DNA of 64,000 bases, from the NCBI GenBank assembly GCA_947647735.1, contig CANSLJ010000008.1, positions 80,184-144,183 of the forward strand. The letters are read 5' to 3'. The DNA comes from an uncultured bacterium. GTDB lineage: Bacteria > Bacillota > Clostridia > Lachnospirales > Lachnospiraceae. Below, piece after piece: positions 35,543-42,721 of the stretch; position 1 is the first letter of the stretch; the number at the start of each line of letters is the position of its first letter. The notes beneath the pieces are model-generated. The model was given only the letters and a program-made list of their open reading frames with translations, searched no databases and was not told where the DNA came from. A program made the position numbers and the translations under genes.

Positions 35543-36253
35543 TTAATTTTCCAAAAGTGTCTCCAATGCAATATTGATCATTCTGTCTAATCCTTTTTCC
35601 TTGATATCTGCCGCCATATGCTCCTGGGGACGGTAAAGATTTACAACGATCGTCAAGAGCATAAGAGCCTGCACTTTTTCTTTGGCTCCCACCGTATACA
35701 GGCCTGCACCCTCCTGTTCTGATGCCAGAATTCCATATTTCTCCCATATGCGGCTGTAGTTTTCTTTATCATCCACATAAAAATGATCGTTGCACAGTGT
35801 GTTTCCCACATAGAACCTGCAGTCAGCTTCTTTTGCCGCATGATATGCTTTATGAAGCAGTTCAAAATCCGCAGACGGTGCAAATACACCCGGAAGCTGA
35901 TACTGATTGATCCCGGAAGTTGTACTTGTAGATGTGGAAAGTACGATATCCCCTATCTGCAGCTCTTCCCTGACAGCTCCCGCGGTTCCGATCCGCACCA
36001 GTTTTTTGCAGCCATAATCCCTGCAAAGCTCCGTGGCATATATCATAATAGACGGTGTCCCCATACCGGTAGCCATCACAGATACCTTCTGCCCTTTGTA
36101 ATATCCTGTATATCCGTACATTCCCCGGATATCATTAAAGCATACTGCGTCCGTCAGATAGGTCTCAGCAATATGCTTTGCCCTCATCGGATCGCCGGGA
36201 AGCAGGACATTGGGGGCTATCTCTCCGACTGCCGCCCGAATATGCATACTCAT
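35543..36253 (-). CDS. deoD: Purine-nucleoside phosphorylase, DeoD type
   Basis: A 236-residue hexameric-type phosphorylase that splits purine nucleosides with phosphate into base and ribose 1-phosphate. VLLPGDPMRAKHIAETYL binds phosphate and ribose; GTAGAVREELQIGDIVLS and the active-site region EQEGAGLYTVGAKEKVQAL complete the fold. GGAGG precedes the ATG by eight bases. It is the first gene of the nucleoside operon, so imported nucleosides are cleaved by its product. Two palindromes upstream suggest control by the divergent Crp/Fnr-type regulator. Confidence 0.96.
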   Translation of the reverse strand: MSMHIRAAVGEIAPNVLLPGDPMRAKHIAETYLTDAVCFNDIRGMYGYTGYYKGQKVSVMATGMGTPSIMIYATELCRDYGCKKLVRIGTAGAVREELQIGDIVLSTSTSTTSGINQYQLPGVFAPSADFELLHKAYHAAKEADCRFYVGNTLCNDHFYVDDKENYSRIWEKYGILASEQEGAGLYTVGAKEKVQALMLLTIVVNLYRPQEHMAADIKEKGLDRMINIALETLLEN

Positions 36254-36313
36254 TCTGCCTTCCTCCTGTTATTCAGTTTCTGATAAAAAACAGCGCCGCT
36301 TTTTATTTACTGT

Positions 36314-36398
36314 ATTCTATCACTCTTTCGATCCTCCCTGACACGACAAATGTCGTGTGTATTTTCATTTAATCGCCCTCAGCACGACAAATGTCGTG
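36314..36398 (-). promoter_or_regulatory. Nucleoside-operon promoter with two Crp/Fnr-type operators
   Basis: TAGAAT (36314-36319, minus strand) predicts a start near 36307. There is no good -35. Instead a perfect palindrome CACGACA-AA-TGTCGTG (36342-36357) is centred about 42.5 bases upstream of the start, as in class II Crp/Fnr activation. A second identical 16-mer (36383-36398) lies 41 bp further, about four helical turns. Confidence 0.75.
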
Positions 36399-36405
36399 TA
36401 TACTT

Positions 36406-36434
36406 TTGCTTTTTTCTGCGATTATTAGTATACT
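36406..36434 (+). promoter_or_regulatory. Promoter of the Crp/Fnr regulator gene
   Basis: TTGCTT (36406-36411), a 17-base spacer and TATACT (36429-36434). The second operator is centred about 50 bases upstream of the expected start, so the regulator may control itself. An inverted repeat CTGAATTT/AAATTCAG (36433-36460) forms a possible hairpin in the leader. Confidence 0.55.
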
Positions 36435-36481
36435 GAATTTACAATTATCTACAAATTCAGTGTAAATGGAGTTTTGTATAA

Positions 36482-37153
36482 ATGATCATCAATAACCCAT
36501 TGGTAAGAAAAGAATATTTTGACCGTTATCAGATACAGGAATGGTTTTCTTTCAATATCACTCCGTGGCTGGAATTATGCCATTTCAAAAGAGGAGAACA
36601 TCTGTGCAATGAAAATGAAATCACCTCCTGCCTCTATTTTCTTGTAGAAGGCAGAACAAAGATTTATACAACACATAGAAACGGGCGTATTTCTCTGATA
36701 GAATACAACGCTCCTGTTTCCATTATCGGTGAAATGGAATTGATCGGCACCCGGCAGAAAACCATTGCTGTTCAGGCACTGGAGGACTGTTACTGTATCA
36801 TGATCCGCCTGCACGAATGCCGCAGACAGATCCTGAACGATCCTGTATTTTTACTTCGATTAAGCCAGTATTTAAGTGAACGCACCGTAAGAAATACGCG
36901 TAACTTTGTGGCAAATCAGGCGCACCCTCTGGAAGAGAGGCTCTGTGCTTTTATCCTGACAGCACAGATCAATGGCTGTTTTACCGAGCCGCTTACGGAA
37001 TCCTCCGAGTATCTCGGCGTCAGCTACCGGCACATGCAGCGTGTGATTGCAAAACTGTGCAATGCAAATATCCTGACGCGGTGCAGAGAGGGCTATCAGA
37101 TCACAGATATGAATTATCTTGTAGAACACAGCAGTCCATTTTCGACTGTTTAA
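36482..37153 (+). CDS. Crp/Fnr family transcriptional regulator
   Basis: A 223-residue regulator. An N-terminal cyclic-nucleotide-binding-like beta barrel (about 20-130; CLYFLVEGRTKIYTTHRNGR, then SIIGEMELIG) is followed by the dimer helix and a C-terminal helix-turn-helix (SSEYLGVSYRHMQRVIAKL). The N-terminal cysteine pattern does not match the FNR iron-sulphur cluster, so the ligand is unknown; it may resemble YeiL-type regulators. TGGAG precedes the ATG. It is divergent from the deoD nucleoside operon and is the best candidate to bind the two palindromes in between. Confidence 0.9.
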   Translation: MIINNPLVRKEYFDRYQIQEWFSFNITPWLELCHFKRGEHLCNENEITSCLYFLVEGRTKIYTTHRNGRISLIEYNAPVSIIGEMELIGTRQKTIAVQALEDCYCIMIRLHECRRQILNDPVFLLRLSQYLSERTVRNTRNFVANQAHPLEERLCAFILTAQINGCFTEPLTESSEYLGVSYRHMQRVIAKLCNANILTRCREGYQITDMNYLVEHSSPFSTV

Positions 37154-37185
37154 AGGCAATAACAATATAAGAAAGGGATACCACT

Positions 37186-37728
37186 ATGCAGAACAGATCA
37201 CCCATCTCTACTTTTCAGGCTCTGACCATCGCTATTGTACGCGGTCTGGCATTTTCCCTGATCACCCTCATCTATCTGGGAATACAGACGCCTCTCACTC
37301 CCTATCTGTGGGTCGTATACACTGGTTTCTTTTTGAGTACCGCTCTGGGATGTGACCGGCACAGATTCTTCTCTTATCTCTGCAGTTTGGGATGCGGTTT
37401 TCTCTGGGGGATCCTTTACCTGCATATGAGCGGATGGATCACTTCACTGCTTCCTGTAAGCATGCTGGCGGCAACTGTGTTTTCCGAATTCTTTTTAACC
37501 TCATCACTTTTATTTATCCATCTTAAATTTTTGAAAGGAACCCTGCTGGGAACCATTCCAGCAGTTTTTGCTGCGATCGCCGTGTTGTTTTCTTCCGGCT
37601 CCTTATCCGCTATTCCCTGGTGCGCCATTTCCGCAGGAACCGGTATCTGTATGGCCTTTTTGACTGAACTTGTCATTCAATGGATTCTTCGTATGCACGA
37701 TCATCTCACAACGCCCCGGCTCCCTTAA
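37186..37728 (+). CDS. Small integral membrane protein, DUF1097-like
   Basis: A 180-residue protein with about five to six predicted helices and almost no soluble part. Length and layout, with a GxxxG-rich helix and an acidic residue in EFFLTSSLLF, resemble DUF1097 (YcdZ-like) proteins; the match is by eye. It follows the Crp/Fnr gene by 32 bases with a good SD (AAAGGG) and is probably co-transcribed. Function unknown; proximity to nucleoside uptake makes a transport or sensing accessory role possible. Confidence 0.6.
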   Translation: MQNRSPISTFQALTIAIVRGLAFSLITLIYLGIQTPLTPYLWVVYTGFFLSTALGCDRHRFFSYLCSLGCGFLWGILYLHMSGWITSLLPVSMLAATVFSEFFLTSSLLFIHLKFLKGTLLGTIPAVFAAIAVLFSSGSLSAIPWCAISAGTGICMAFLTELVIQWILRMHDHLTTPRLP

Positions 37729-37731
37729 CAT

Positions 37732-37782
37732 AAAAACACCTCCAAAGCAGACATTGATTGTTTCACATATCTGCTCCGGAGG
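37732..37782 (-). terminator. Terminator after the aldolase gene
   Basis: Stem CCTCC + AGCAGA with TCTGCT + GGAGG (37739-37751 with 37770-37782), small internal loop and an 18-base loop. On the minus strand GTTTTTATG follows. It could also slow plus-strand transcription leaving the DUF1097-like gene. Confidence 0.6.
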
Positions 37783-37875
37783 CATCATATTAGTTCTTTG
37801 CCAGCCTCAGTATAAATTTTTGCCGTATTTTAGTTTACCCCCGCAGTATCGGACATTTGGGGACTTTTCCCTTTT

Positions 37876-38748
37876 TTATTCCGCATCCATCATCGCAAAC
37901 GTCCGCATCGCCTCTTTCACATTCTCCCGCATGGCATCTCTTGCTTTCGCCAGCACCGTCGAGAAAAAGACCGGTTCTTTATCCGCTGCTTCCTTCACAT
38001 ACTCCGCCGCCGCATTACCGCCCGCCTTGTCCATATAGGTAAAATAATTGATCTTCCGCACGCCTGCCCGGACGGCCTCCTGAAAATCCTCCCTGCTGAC
38101 GCCGGAACCGCCGTGCATCACTACAGGAATGTTATTGCACTGCCTCCGCACCTCTTTTACCACATCAAAATCCAGCTTCGGCTTCTTTAAGTAAATTCCG
38201 TGGGTCGTGCCGAAAGAACATGCCAGCGCATCGATGCCAGTCTGCGTCACAAAATCCTTCGCCTGCACCGGATCCGTGTAGATCTTTGTATCGTCATCCT
38301 CGCCGGAACCGTCCCCCGCGCCGGACTCCCTTCTGCCCATACTCCCCAGCTCCGCTTCCACGCTGGCGCCGTATTTTGCCGCCAGCTCCACAGCCTTCTT
38401 CGTATTCGCAAGGTTCTCCTCATAGGGCAGGGTGGAACCGTCGTACATGATCCCGGTAAGCCCGATCTTCAGCGCACGCTCCAAATACTCCAGATCCTCA
38501 CCGTGATCCAAATGCACACATACAGGAACCCCCGCCTTCTTTGCAAAATCCACCATCAAAGGCCCTATCAGATCGATCGGGATCCATGACTCATGACACT
38601 GTGCAAACTGGATGATCAGCGGAACGCCAAGTTCCTCCGCCGCCTCAAAATTTGCCTGAAGGCTTTCCAGATTCGCCGCATTAAACGCGCCCACAGCGAT
38701 CTGCTTTTCCTCCGCGATCTGTAAGATCTCTTTCAATGTAACTAACAT
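37876..38748 (-). CDS. Class II (zinc) ketose-bisphosphate aldolase
   Basis: A class II aldolase of about 290 residues that cleaves fructose- or tagatose-bisphosphate type sugars. VCVHLDHGEDLEYLERAL holds the metal-binding and catalytic histidine/aspartate; AELGSMGRRESG, SFGTTHGIY and MHGGSGVSREDF complete the metal and phosphate sites. The ATG at 38748 has GAGAGGAG six bases before it and overlaps the kinase gene by seven bases; the open frame upstream (to 38886) is a shadow of that gene. With the PfkB kinase it could form a kinase-aldolase pathway for a hexose phosphate; tagatose or fructose cannot be separated by eye. Confidence 0.9.
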   Translation of the reverse strand: MLVTLKEILQIAEEKQIAVGAFNAANLESLQANFEAAEELGVPLIIQFAQCHESWIPIDLIGPLMVDFAKKAGVPVCVHLDHGEDLEYLERALKIGLTGIMYDGSTLPYEENLANTKKAVELAAKYGASVEAELGSMGRRESGAGDGSGEDDDTKIYTDPVQAKDFVTQTGIDALACSFGTTHGIYLKKPKLDFDVVKEVRRQCNNIPVVMHGGSGVSREDFQEAVRAGVRKINYFTYMDKAGGNAAAEYVKEAADKEPVFFSTVLAKARDAMRENVKEAMRTFAMMDAE

Positions 38749-39866
38749 AATTTTCTCCTCTCCCATCCCTGCGCGATCTTCTCCCGCAGTTCCTCCAGTG
38801 GCTTCAGCCCGCCGAGGGCATCGTATGCCCCAAGGCAGCAGGCGCCCGTCGCCAGCGCCATCTCCACCGCCTCCTCTATCCCGCATCCATCCAGCACGGA
38901 AACGAGAAAAGCCGCAATACTGGTATCCCCGGCTCCGGTTCCCGATAAGATCTTCTCCGGCACAAAGCTCGCCTCAAAGCCCTCTTTATCCGCCCACTCA
39001 TCCACCGCAAGCCCCAGCTTTTCACAGACCGGTGCAGTCCGCTCCACAGACGCCGTTTTATAATACATCCCCAGCGCGCCGCATTTGATCAGCACCGCCC
39101 TTGCCCCCATGGAAACCGCCTTTTCGGCGAGAGGCTTCACATCCTCCGGCGTGATCACCTCCGTCATATCCCTTCCTTCCGCCCGCAGGCTCCACGCCTC
39201 ATACCTGTCCTGATCCAGCATAAAGCACAGCTCCTCCACGCTGGGCACAAAAAAATCCACATAGGGAAGCGTTCTTCCCAGAATCTCCTCCCAGTCGGCG
39301 GCTCCCGCCTCCGAATCCGCATCCACCGCCGCCAGATCGAGGGATGTCGCCGTATCCAGCGCCTTGATATGCCGGAACATTTCCGCCAGTTCCCGCCCGC
39401 CGTCCTGATACATCCGCCTCATGATGGGCGGATAACCGAAATGAAACAGATCCGCCTCCGCCGCTTTCCCGTAATCGATATCTTCAGCGCCAAAGGTATC
39501 ATTCGCTCCCGGATTGTGCAGAAAAATGCGGTCTATCCCGGGAACCGCCACCACCACGGAATAGGAGGTGGACTCCTCCTCAGAAACCAGCATCCCCTGA
39601 TCCGCCTCATATTTTCGCAGAATATGCAATACCATCTCGCCGAAAGCATCCGCCCCGATCTTGCCCATCAGGGTGACATCCGCCCCCAGAAGCTTCATGG
39701 CAAGCCCCGTATTGGCGACTGCCCCGCCGGTATGTACATCCGCCTCCTTCATATGGATCAGCTTTCCGGGGATCAGAATATCGCTGACCTGCCCCGCCTT
39801 CTGCTCCGGAAAGACAGGCGTGATATCCAGACAGATATGTCCCGCCGCTATTATTTTCTTACGCAT
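38742..39866 (-). CDS. PfkB family carbohydrate kinase
   Basis: A 374-residue ribokinase-fold kinase, longer than most members (about 300). The N-terminal substrate region is HTGGAVANTGLAMKLLGAD, and the C-terminal PfkB signature SGTGAGDTSIAAFLVSVLDG carries the catalytic aspartate. An extra segment with VDFFVPSVEELCFM and DRYEAWSL accounts for part of the length. AGGAGG precedes the ATG. The aldolase start lies inside its last codons. Substrate may be a sugar or sugar phosphate; the partner aldolase suggests a product split to three-carbon units. Confidence 0.9.
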   Translation of the reverse strand: MRKKIIAAGHICLDITPVFPEQKAGQVSDILIPGKLIHMKEADVHTGGAVANTGLAMKLLGADVTLMGKIGADAFGEMVLHILRKYEADQGMLVSEEESTSYSVVVAVPGIDRIFLHNPGANDTFGAEDIDYGKAAEADLFHFGYPPIMRRMYQDGGRELAEMFRHIKALDTATSLDLAAVDADSEAGAADWEEILGRTLPYVDFFVPSVEELCFMLDQDRYEAWSLRAEGRDMTEVITPEDVKPLAEKAVSMGARAVLIKCGALGMYYKTASVERTAPVCEKLGLAVDEWADKEGFEASFVPEKILSGTGAGDTSIAAFLVSVLDGCGIEEAVEMALATGACCLGAYDALGGLKPLEELREKIAQGWERRKLC

Positions 39867-39968
39867 AGTCCCTCCTGTCCCGGTTCATCCTCCCTCTGCT
39901 CCAGCGTTTTACTCCACGCCCATCAGCAGATTCACCACGTACATTTCCAACCCTTCAAAATCCAAATA

Positions 39969-40568
39969 TCACCCCTTCACCGCCTCCATCAGCAGCTTCA
40001 CGCACAGATCCATCCCCAGCCTGCCGCTGTCCATATACAGTTCATAATATTTCGGATTTCCCCATTCCCAGTCTGTCACAGAACGGTAAAATCCGCTCCT
40101 GCGCTTATCGTTTTTTTTCAGAGCATTTTTCGCTTCCGCCCCGCTGAATCCCTCTTTTTCCACAGCTCTCTTCAGCCTTTTTTCATCATCAGCATGGATA
40201 AACACCCTCAGGCTGTTCTCCCTGTTTCTGAGGATATAGCCTGCCGCCCGCCCGACGATAATGCAGTTTCCTTTTTCCGCCGCCTCCTCTATAATGCGCT
40301 CCTCCTCCAGAAACAGCTTATCCGACATGGAAAGATTTTTACTGTCGGAATTTCCGCCTAAAGAAGTCTTGGAAAGATTAAAGAGCAGGCCGCCCGGACT
40401 GCACTCATCCAGCCCCTCGATCTGATAGGGAGGTATCTCAAGGTTCTTTGCGGCCTCCAAAAGAATATTCCTGTCATACAATTTATAGCCCAGTTCTTTC
40501 GCCAGCCTTTTTCCGATTTCGTTTCCTCCGCTGGCATATTTTCGTTCAATTGTAACAATATTATACAT
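39969..40568 (-). CDS. Cytidylate-kinase-like family protein (copy C)
   Basis: A 199-residue protein, third member of the cytidylate-kinase-like family in this window. The P-loop reads VTIERKYASGGNEIGKRLA; a later segment is CIIVGRAAGYILRN, matching the GR(C/A)A pattern in copies A and B. AAAGGAGG lies seven bases before the ATG. It precedes the PfkB kinase gene by 102 bases. After its TGA the same frame stays open for another 17 codons and then ends, a possible readthrough tail or decayed end. Function unknown. Confidence 0.8.
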   Translation of the reverse strand: MYNIVTIERKYASGGNEIGKRLAKELGYKLYDRNILLEAAKNLEIPPYQIEGLDECSPGGLLFNLSKTSLGGNSDSKNLSMSDKLFLEEERIIEEAAEKGNCIIVGRAAGYILRNRENSLRVFIHADDEKRLKRAVEKEGFSGAEAKNALKKNDKRRSGFYRSVTDWEWGNPKYYELYMDSGRLGMDLCVKLLMEAVKG

Positions 40569-40661
40569 TTTTTCTCCTCCTTTCTGGTAATTATTGCCTA
40601 TATTTTTATTATATCACTCTTTTCCAATTTCTCAATCTGTTTTTCTGAATATTCGGCACAA

Positions 40662-40690
40662 AAAAATGAGATGCCGAAGCACCTCATTTT
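40662..40690 (-). terminator. Terminator of the chemoreceptor gene
   Basis: Near-perfect 12-bp stem (AAAATGAGGTGC/GCATCTCATTTT, one mismatch) capped by a UUCG tetraloop on the minus strand and followed by TTTT. It lies 40 bases after the chemoreceptor stop. Confidence 0.85.
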
Positions 40691-40730
40691 CAACCTTTGA
40701 CGGTCTCACTTTCTATGTATTTTACAACGG

Positions 40731-42422
40731 CTATTCCTTTAAACAGAATCTGCTGACCAGATCCTCCATAAGCTGTGACTGGCTTGACAGCTCTTCGCTG
40801 GCTGCCGCGCTCTGCTGGGCTGTCGCCGTATTCGTCTGCACAACATCGGAGATCTGTTCAATTCCAATGGTGATCTGAGAGATCGCCTCCGCCTGGTTAT
40901 CGCTGGCTTCTGAGATCTGGGTGATAATACCGGTGACCTCCCTGACTCCGCCGGCTGTCTGATCCAGCATCTTCGCCGTCTCATCGGCTATCCGTGTTCC
41001 GTGCTCCACCGCCTTTATGATATTATCTATCAGTGACGCCGTATTGCCGGAAGCTTCGGCACTTTTATCGACCAGGGTACGGACCTCCTCAGCGACAACG
41101 GCAAACCCTTTTCCGGCATCTCCCGCCCGTGCCGCCTCTATGGAAGCGTTGAGCGCAAGAATATTAGTCTGGAAGGCAATATCTTCGATCGTCTTAATGA
41201 TCTTGTAGATCTCATCCGTACAGCCGTTGATATCATTCATGGCATGAATCATTTCCTGCATCTTTTGATTGCTTTCATCCATCCTGCCTCCAACAGTATC
41301 AGCCATACGGCTCGCCTGCCGTGCATGCTCGGCATTCTGTTTTACCCTCTCGGAGACCTCATTGATGCTTGCGGCAAGCTCTTCAACCGAGCCGGCCTGT
41401 TCCACCGCTCCCTGAGAAAGCGCCTGCGCCCCGTTGGATACCTGGTCAGAGCTGCTCGCCACCTGGATGGAGCTTTGGCTGATCTGAAGTATCGTATTGT
41501 TCAGTTTATCGGCGATCTCCCGGAAAGAAACCAGAAGCGGGTAGAAGCCGCCGGTATATTCCTCCTCACAGGCAGTGTCCACCGTAAAATCGCCGGAAGC
41601 CATCTGCGCCAGAAAACGGTTTTCGTCCTCGATGATCGTCTGCAATTTCCGGATCAGCACCCTCACCTGATCGGAGAGCACTCCCAGCTCATCCTCGGAG
41701 GTGTAGGATATCTCTATGTCCAGATCACCCTGCGCCATTCTGGAAGCGGCATCCTTTATTTCCAGAACCGGAAGCCTAATCCCGCGAATGATCACAAAGG
41801 AGAAGTAAACGCCTGTCAGGATCGTTATCAGCATAATGCCTGACTGCACGATCGTTGAGTTTCGATAGATCCTTTTGCTGGAAAGAGTCTCCGCCTCGCT
41901 CCCGCTCACATTATAGGTAACGATATCATTGAGAGCGCCGCTCAACCCATTATAAAGTTCCACACACTCTCCCTCAAGAATGGAGCGCGCCTCATCCTTC
42001 TGCCCCGCTTTTCCCAGTTCTATCAAACGGTTATCCGCCTCACTGTACTCACTCCAGTACCTTGCGGCCTTCTCGTACAGGCTCCTCTCATCTTCATCGA
42101 TCATTCCCGCATACCGGGCCAAAAGCGAATCCATCTCGCCCTTTTCCTTTTCGACATACTGCAGGCTCATATCCTCCATTTCCTCTGTAAGCGCGGTGAG
42201 GTATCCCAATTCGTTGAGCCGGATATTGGACAATGTGGCAGTCATGTCCCTTGCGACATCTACACTGGGCAGCCAGCTGGTCGAGATATCGTTGTTCTTA
42301 TCGTTCATGATGCCCATCAAGAAAAAGGACATTCCTCCGATAAGGAGCATACCAACCAGCGCGACCCCTACCAGTACATAGAGCTTTAAACCGATCTTTA
42401 AATTTTGAATTTTCCTTACCAT
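40731..42422 (-). CDS. Methyl-accepting chemotaxis protein
   Basis: A chemoreceptor of about 563 residues. A first helix (about 12-34), an extracellular four-helix-bundle sensor (about 35-190) and a second helix precede a HAMP domain, a second HAMP-like segment and the signalling domain. The hairpin tip has [20 protein letters not shown], identical in pattern to the CheW/CheA-binding tip. The ATG at 42422 with AAAGGA ten bases upstream is preferred over the longer frame to 42488. The promoter is clear. It lies downstream of the lipoprotein/hybrid-kinase operon and may respond to the same ligand through a binding protein. No che genes are in the window. Confidence 0.93.
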   Translation of the reverse strand: MVRKIQNLKIGLKLYVLVGVALVGMLLIGGMSFFLMGIMNDKNNDISTSWLPSVDVARDMTATLSNIRLNELGYLTALTEEMEDMSLQYVEKEKGEMDSLLARYAGMIDEDERSLYEKAARYWSEYSEADNRLIELGKAGQKDEARSILEGECVELYNGLSGALNDIVTYNVSGSEAETLSSKRIYRNSTIVQSGIMLITILTGVYFSFVIIRGIRLPVLEIKDAASRMAQGDLDIEISYTSEDELGVLSDQVRVLIRKLQTIIEDENRFLAQMASGDFTVDTACEEEYTGGFYPLLVSFREIADKLNNTILQISQSSIQVASSSDQVSNGAQALSQGAVEQAGSVEELAASINEVSERVKQNAEHARQASRMADTVGGRMDESNQKMQEMIHAMNDINGCTDEIYKIIKTIEDIAFQTNILALNASIEAARAGDAGKGFAVVAEEVRTLVDKSAEASGNTASLIDNIIKAVEHGTRIADETAKMLDQTAGGVREVTGIITQISEASDNQAEAISQITIGIEQISDVVQTNTATAQQSAAASEELSSQSQLMEDLVSRFCLKE

Positions 42423-42524
42423 GTCAAATTGATCCTTTCCAGTTTTATCGTACAGATACTTCCTGTTCCGGTTTTGATCCGGTACCAAAAGTATAGGTTC
42501 AGCTTTTACGCCAAACCCATTTAA

Positions 42525-42553
42525 ATTGTACCATACCGGCCATACTATTTCAA
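42525..42553 (-). promoter_or_regulatory. Promoter of the chemoreceptor gene
   Basis: TTGAAA (42548-42553), a 17-base spacer and TACAAT (42525-42530) on the minus strand. A perfect 8-bp hairpin ATCCGTTT/AAACGGAT (42553-42573) abuts the -35 and could be an operator. The leader is about 95 bases; no c-di-GMP riboswitch consensus was found in it. Confidence 0.6.
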
Positions 42554-42614
42554 TCCGTTTTCGCTAAACGGATCCCCTGTACGGAAATAAAGCCCCCCTG
42601 ACATTTCGTCTGTA

Positions 42615-42695
42615 TTATGCTCTTTTCGCCTTATCAATCTCCTCCTCAACAACCCTGAAAAATGCCACATGTTTCAGCTCATATCCTTCATCCAT
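42615..42695 (-). CDS. Tiny reading frame after the hybrid kinase, possibly a gene remnant
   Basis: ATG at 42695 gives 26 codons (MDEGYELKHVAFFRVVEEEI and on to KAKRA). The frame continues open upstream to 42720 without a start. The residue pattern looks like a real, acidic/basic protein end rather than random sequence, so it may be the C-terminal remnant of a lost gene. No SD is visible. Low confidence. Confidence 0.25.
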   Translation of the reverse strand: MDEGYELKHVAFFRVVEEEIDKAKRA

Positions 42696-42721
42696 AAAGT
42701 CCGGATCTATATAATATTCTG

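Noticed and set aside
42423-42524. c-di-GMP riboswitch before the chemoreceptor gene
   Set aside because: The GEMM consensus segments are not present in the leader.
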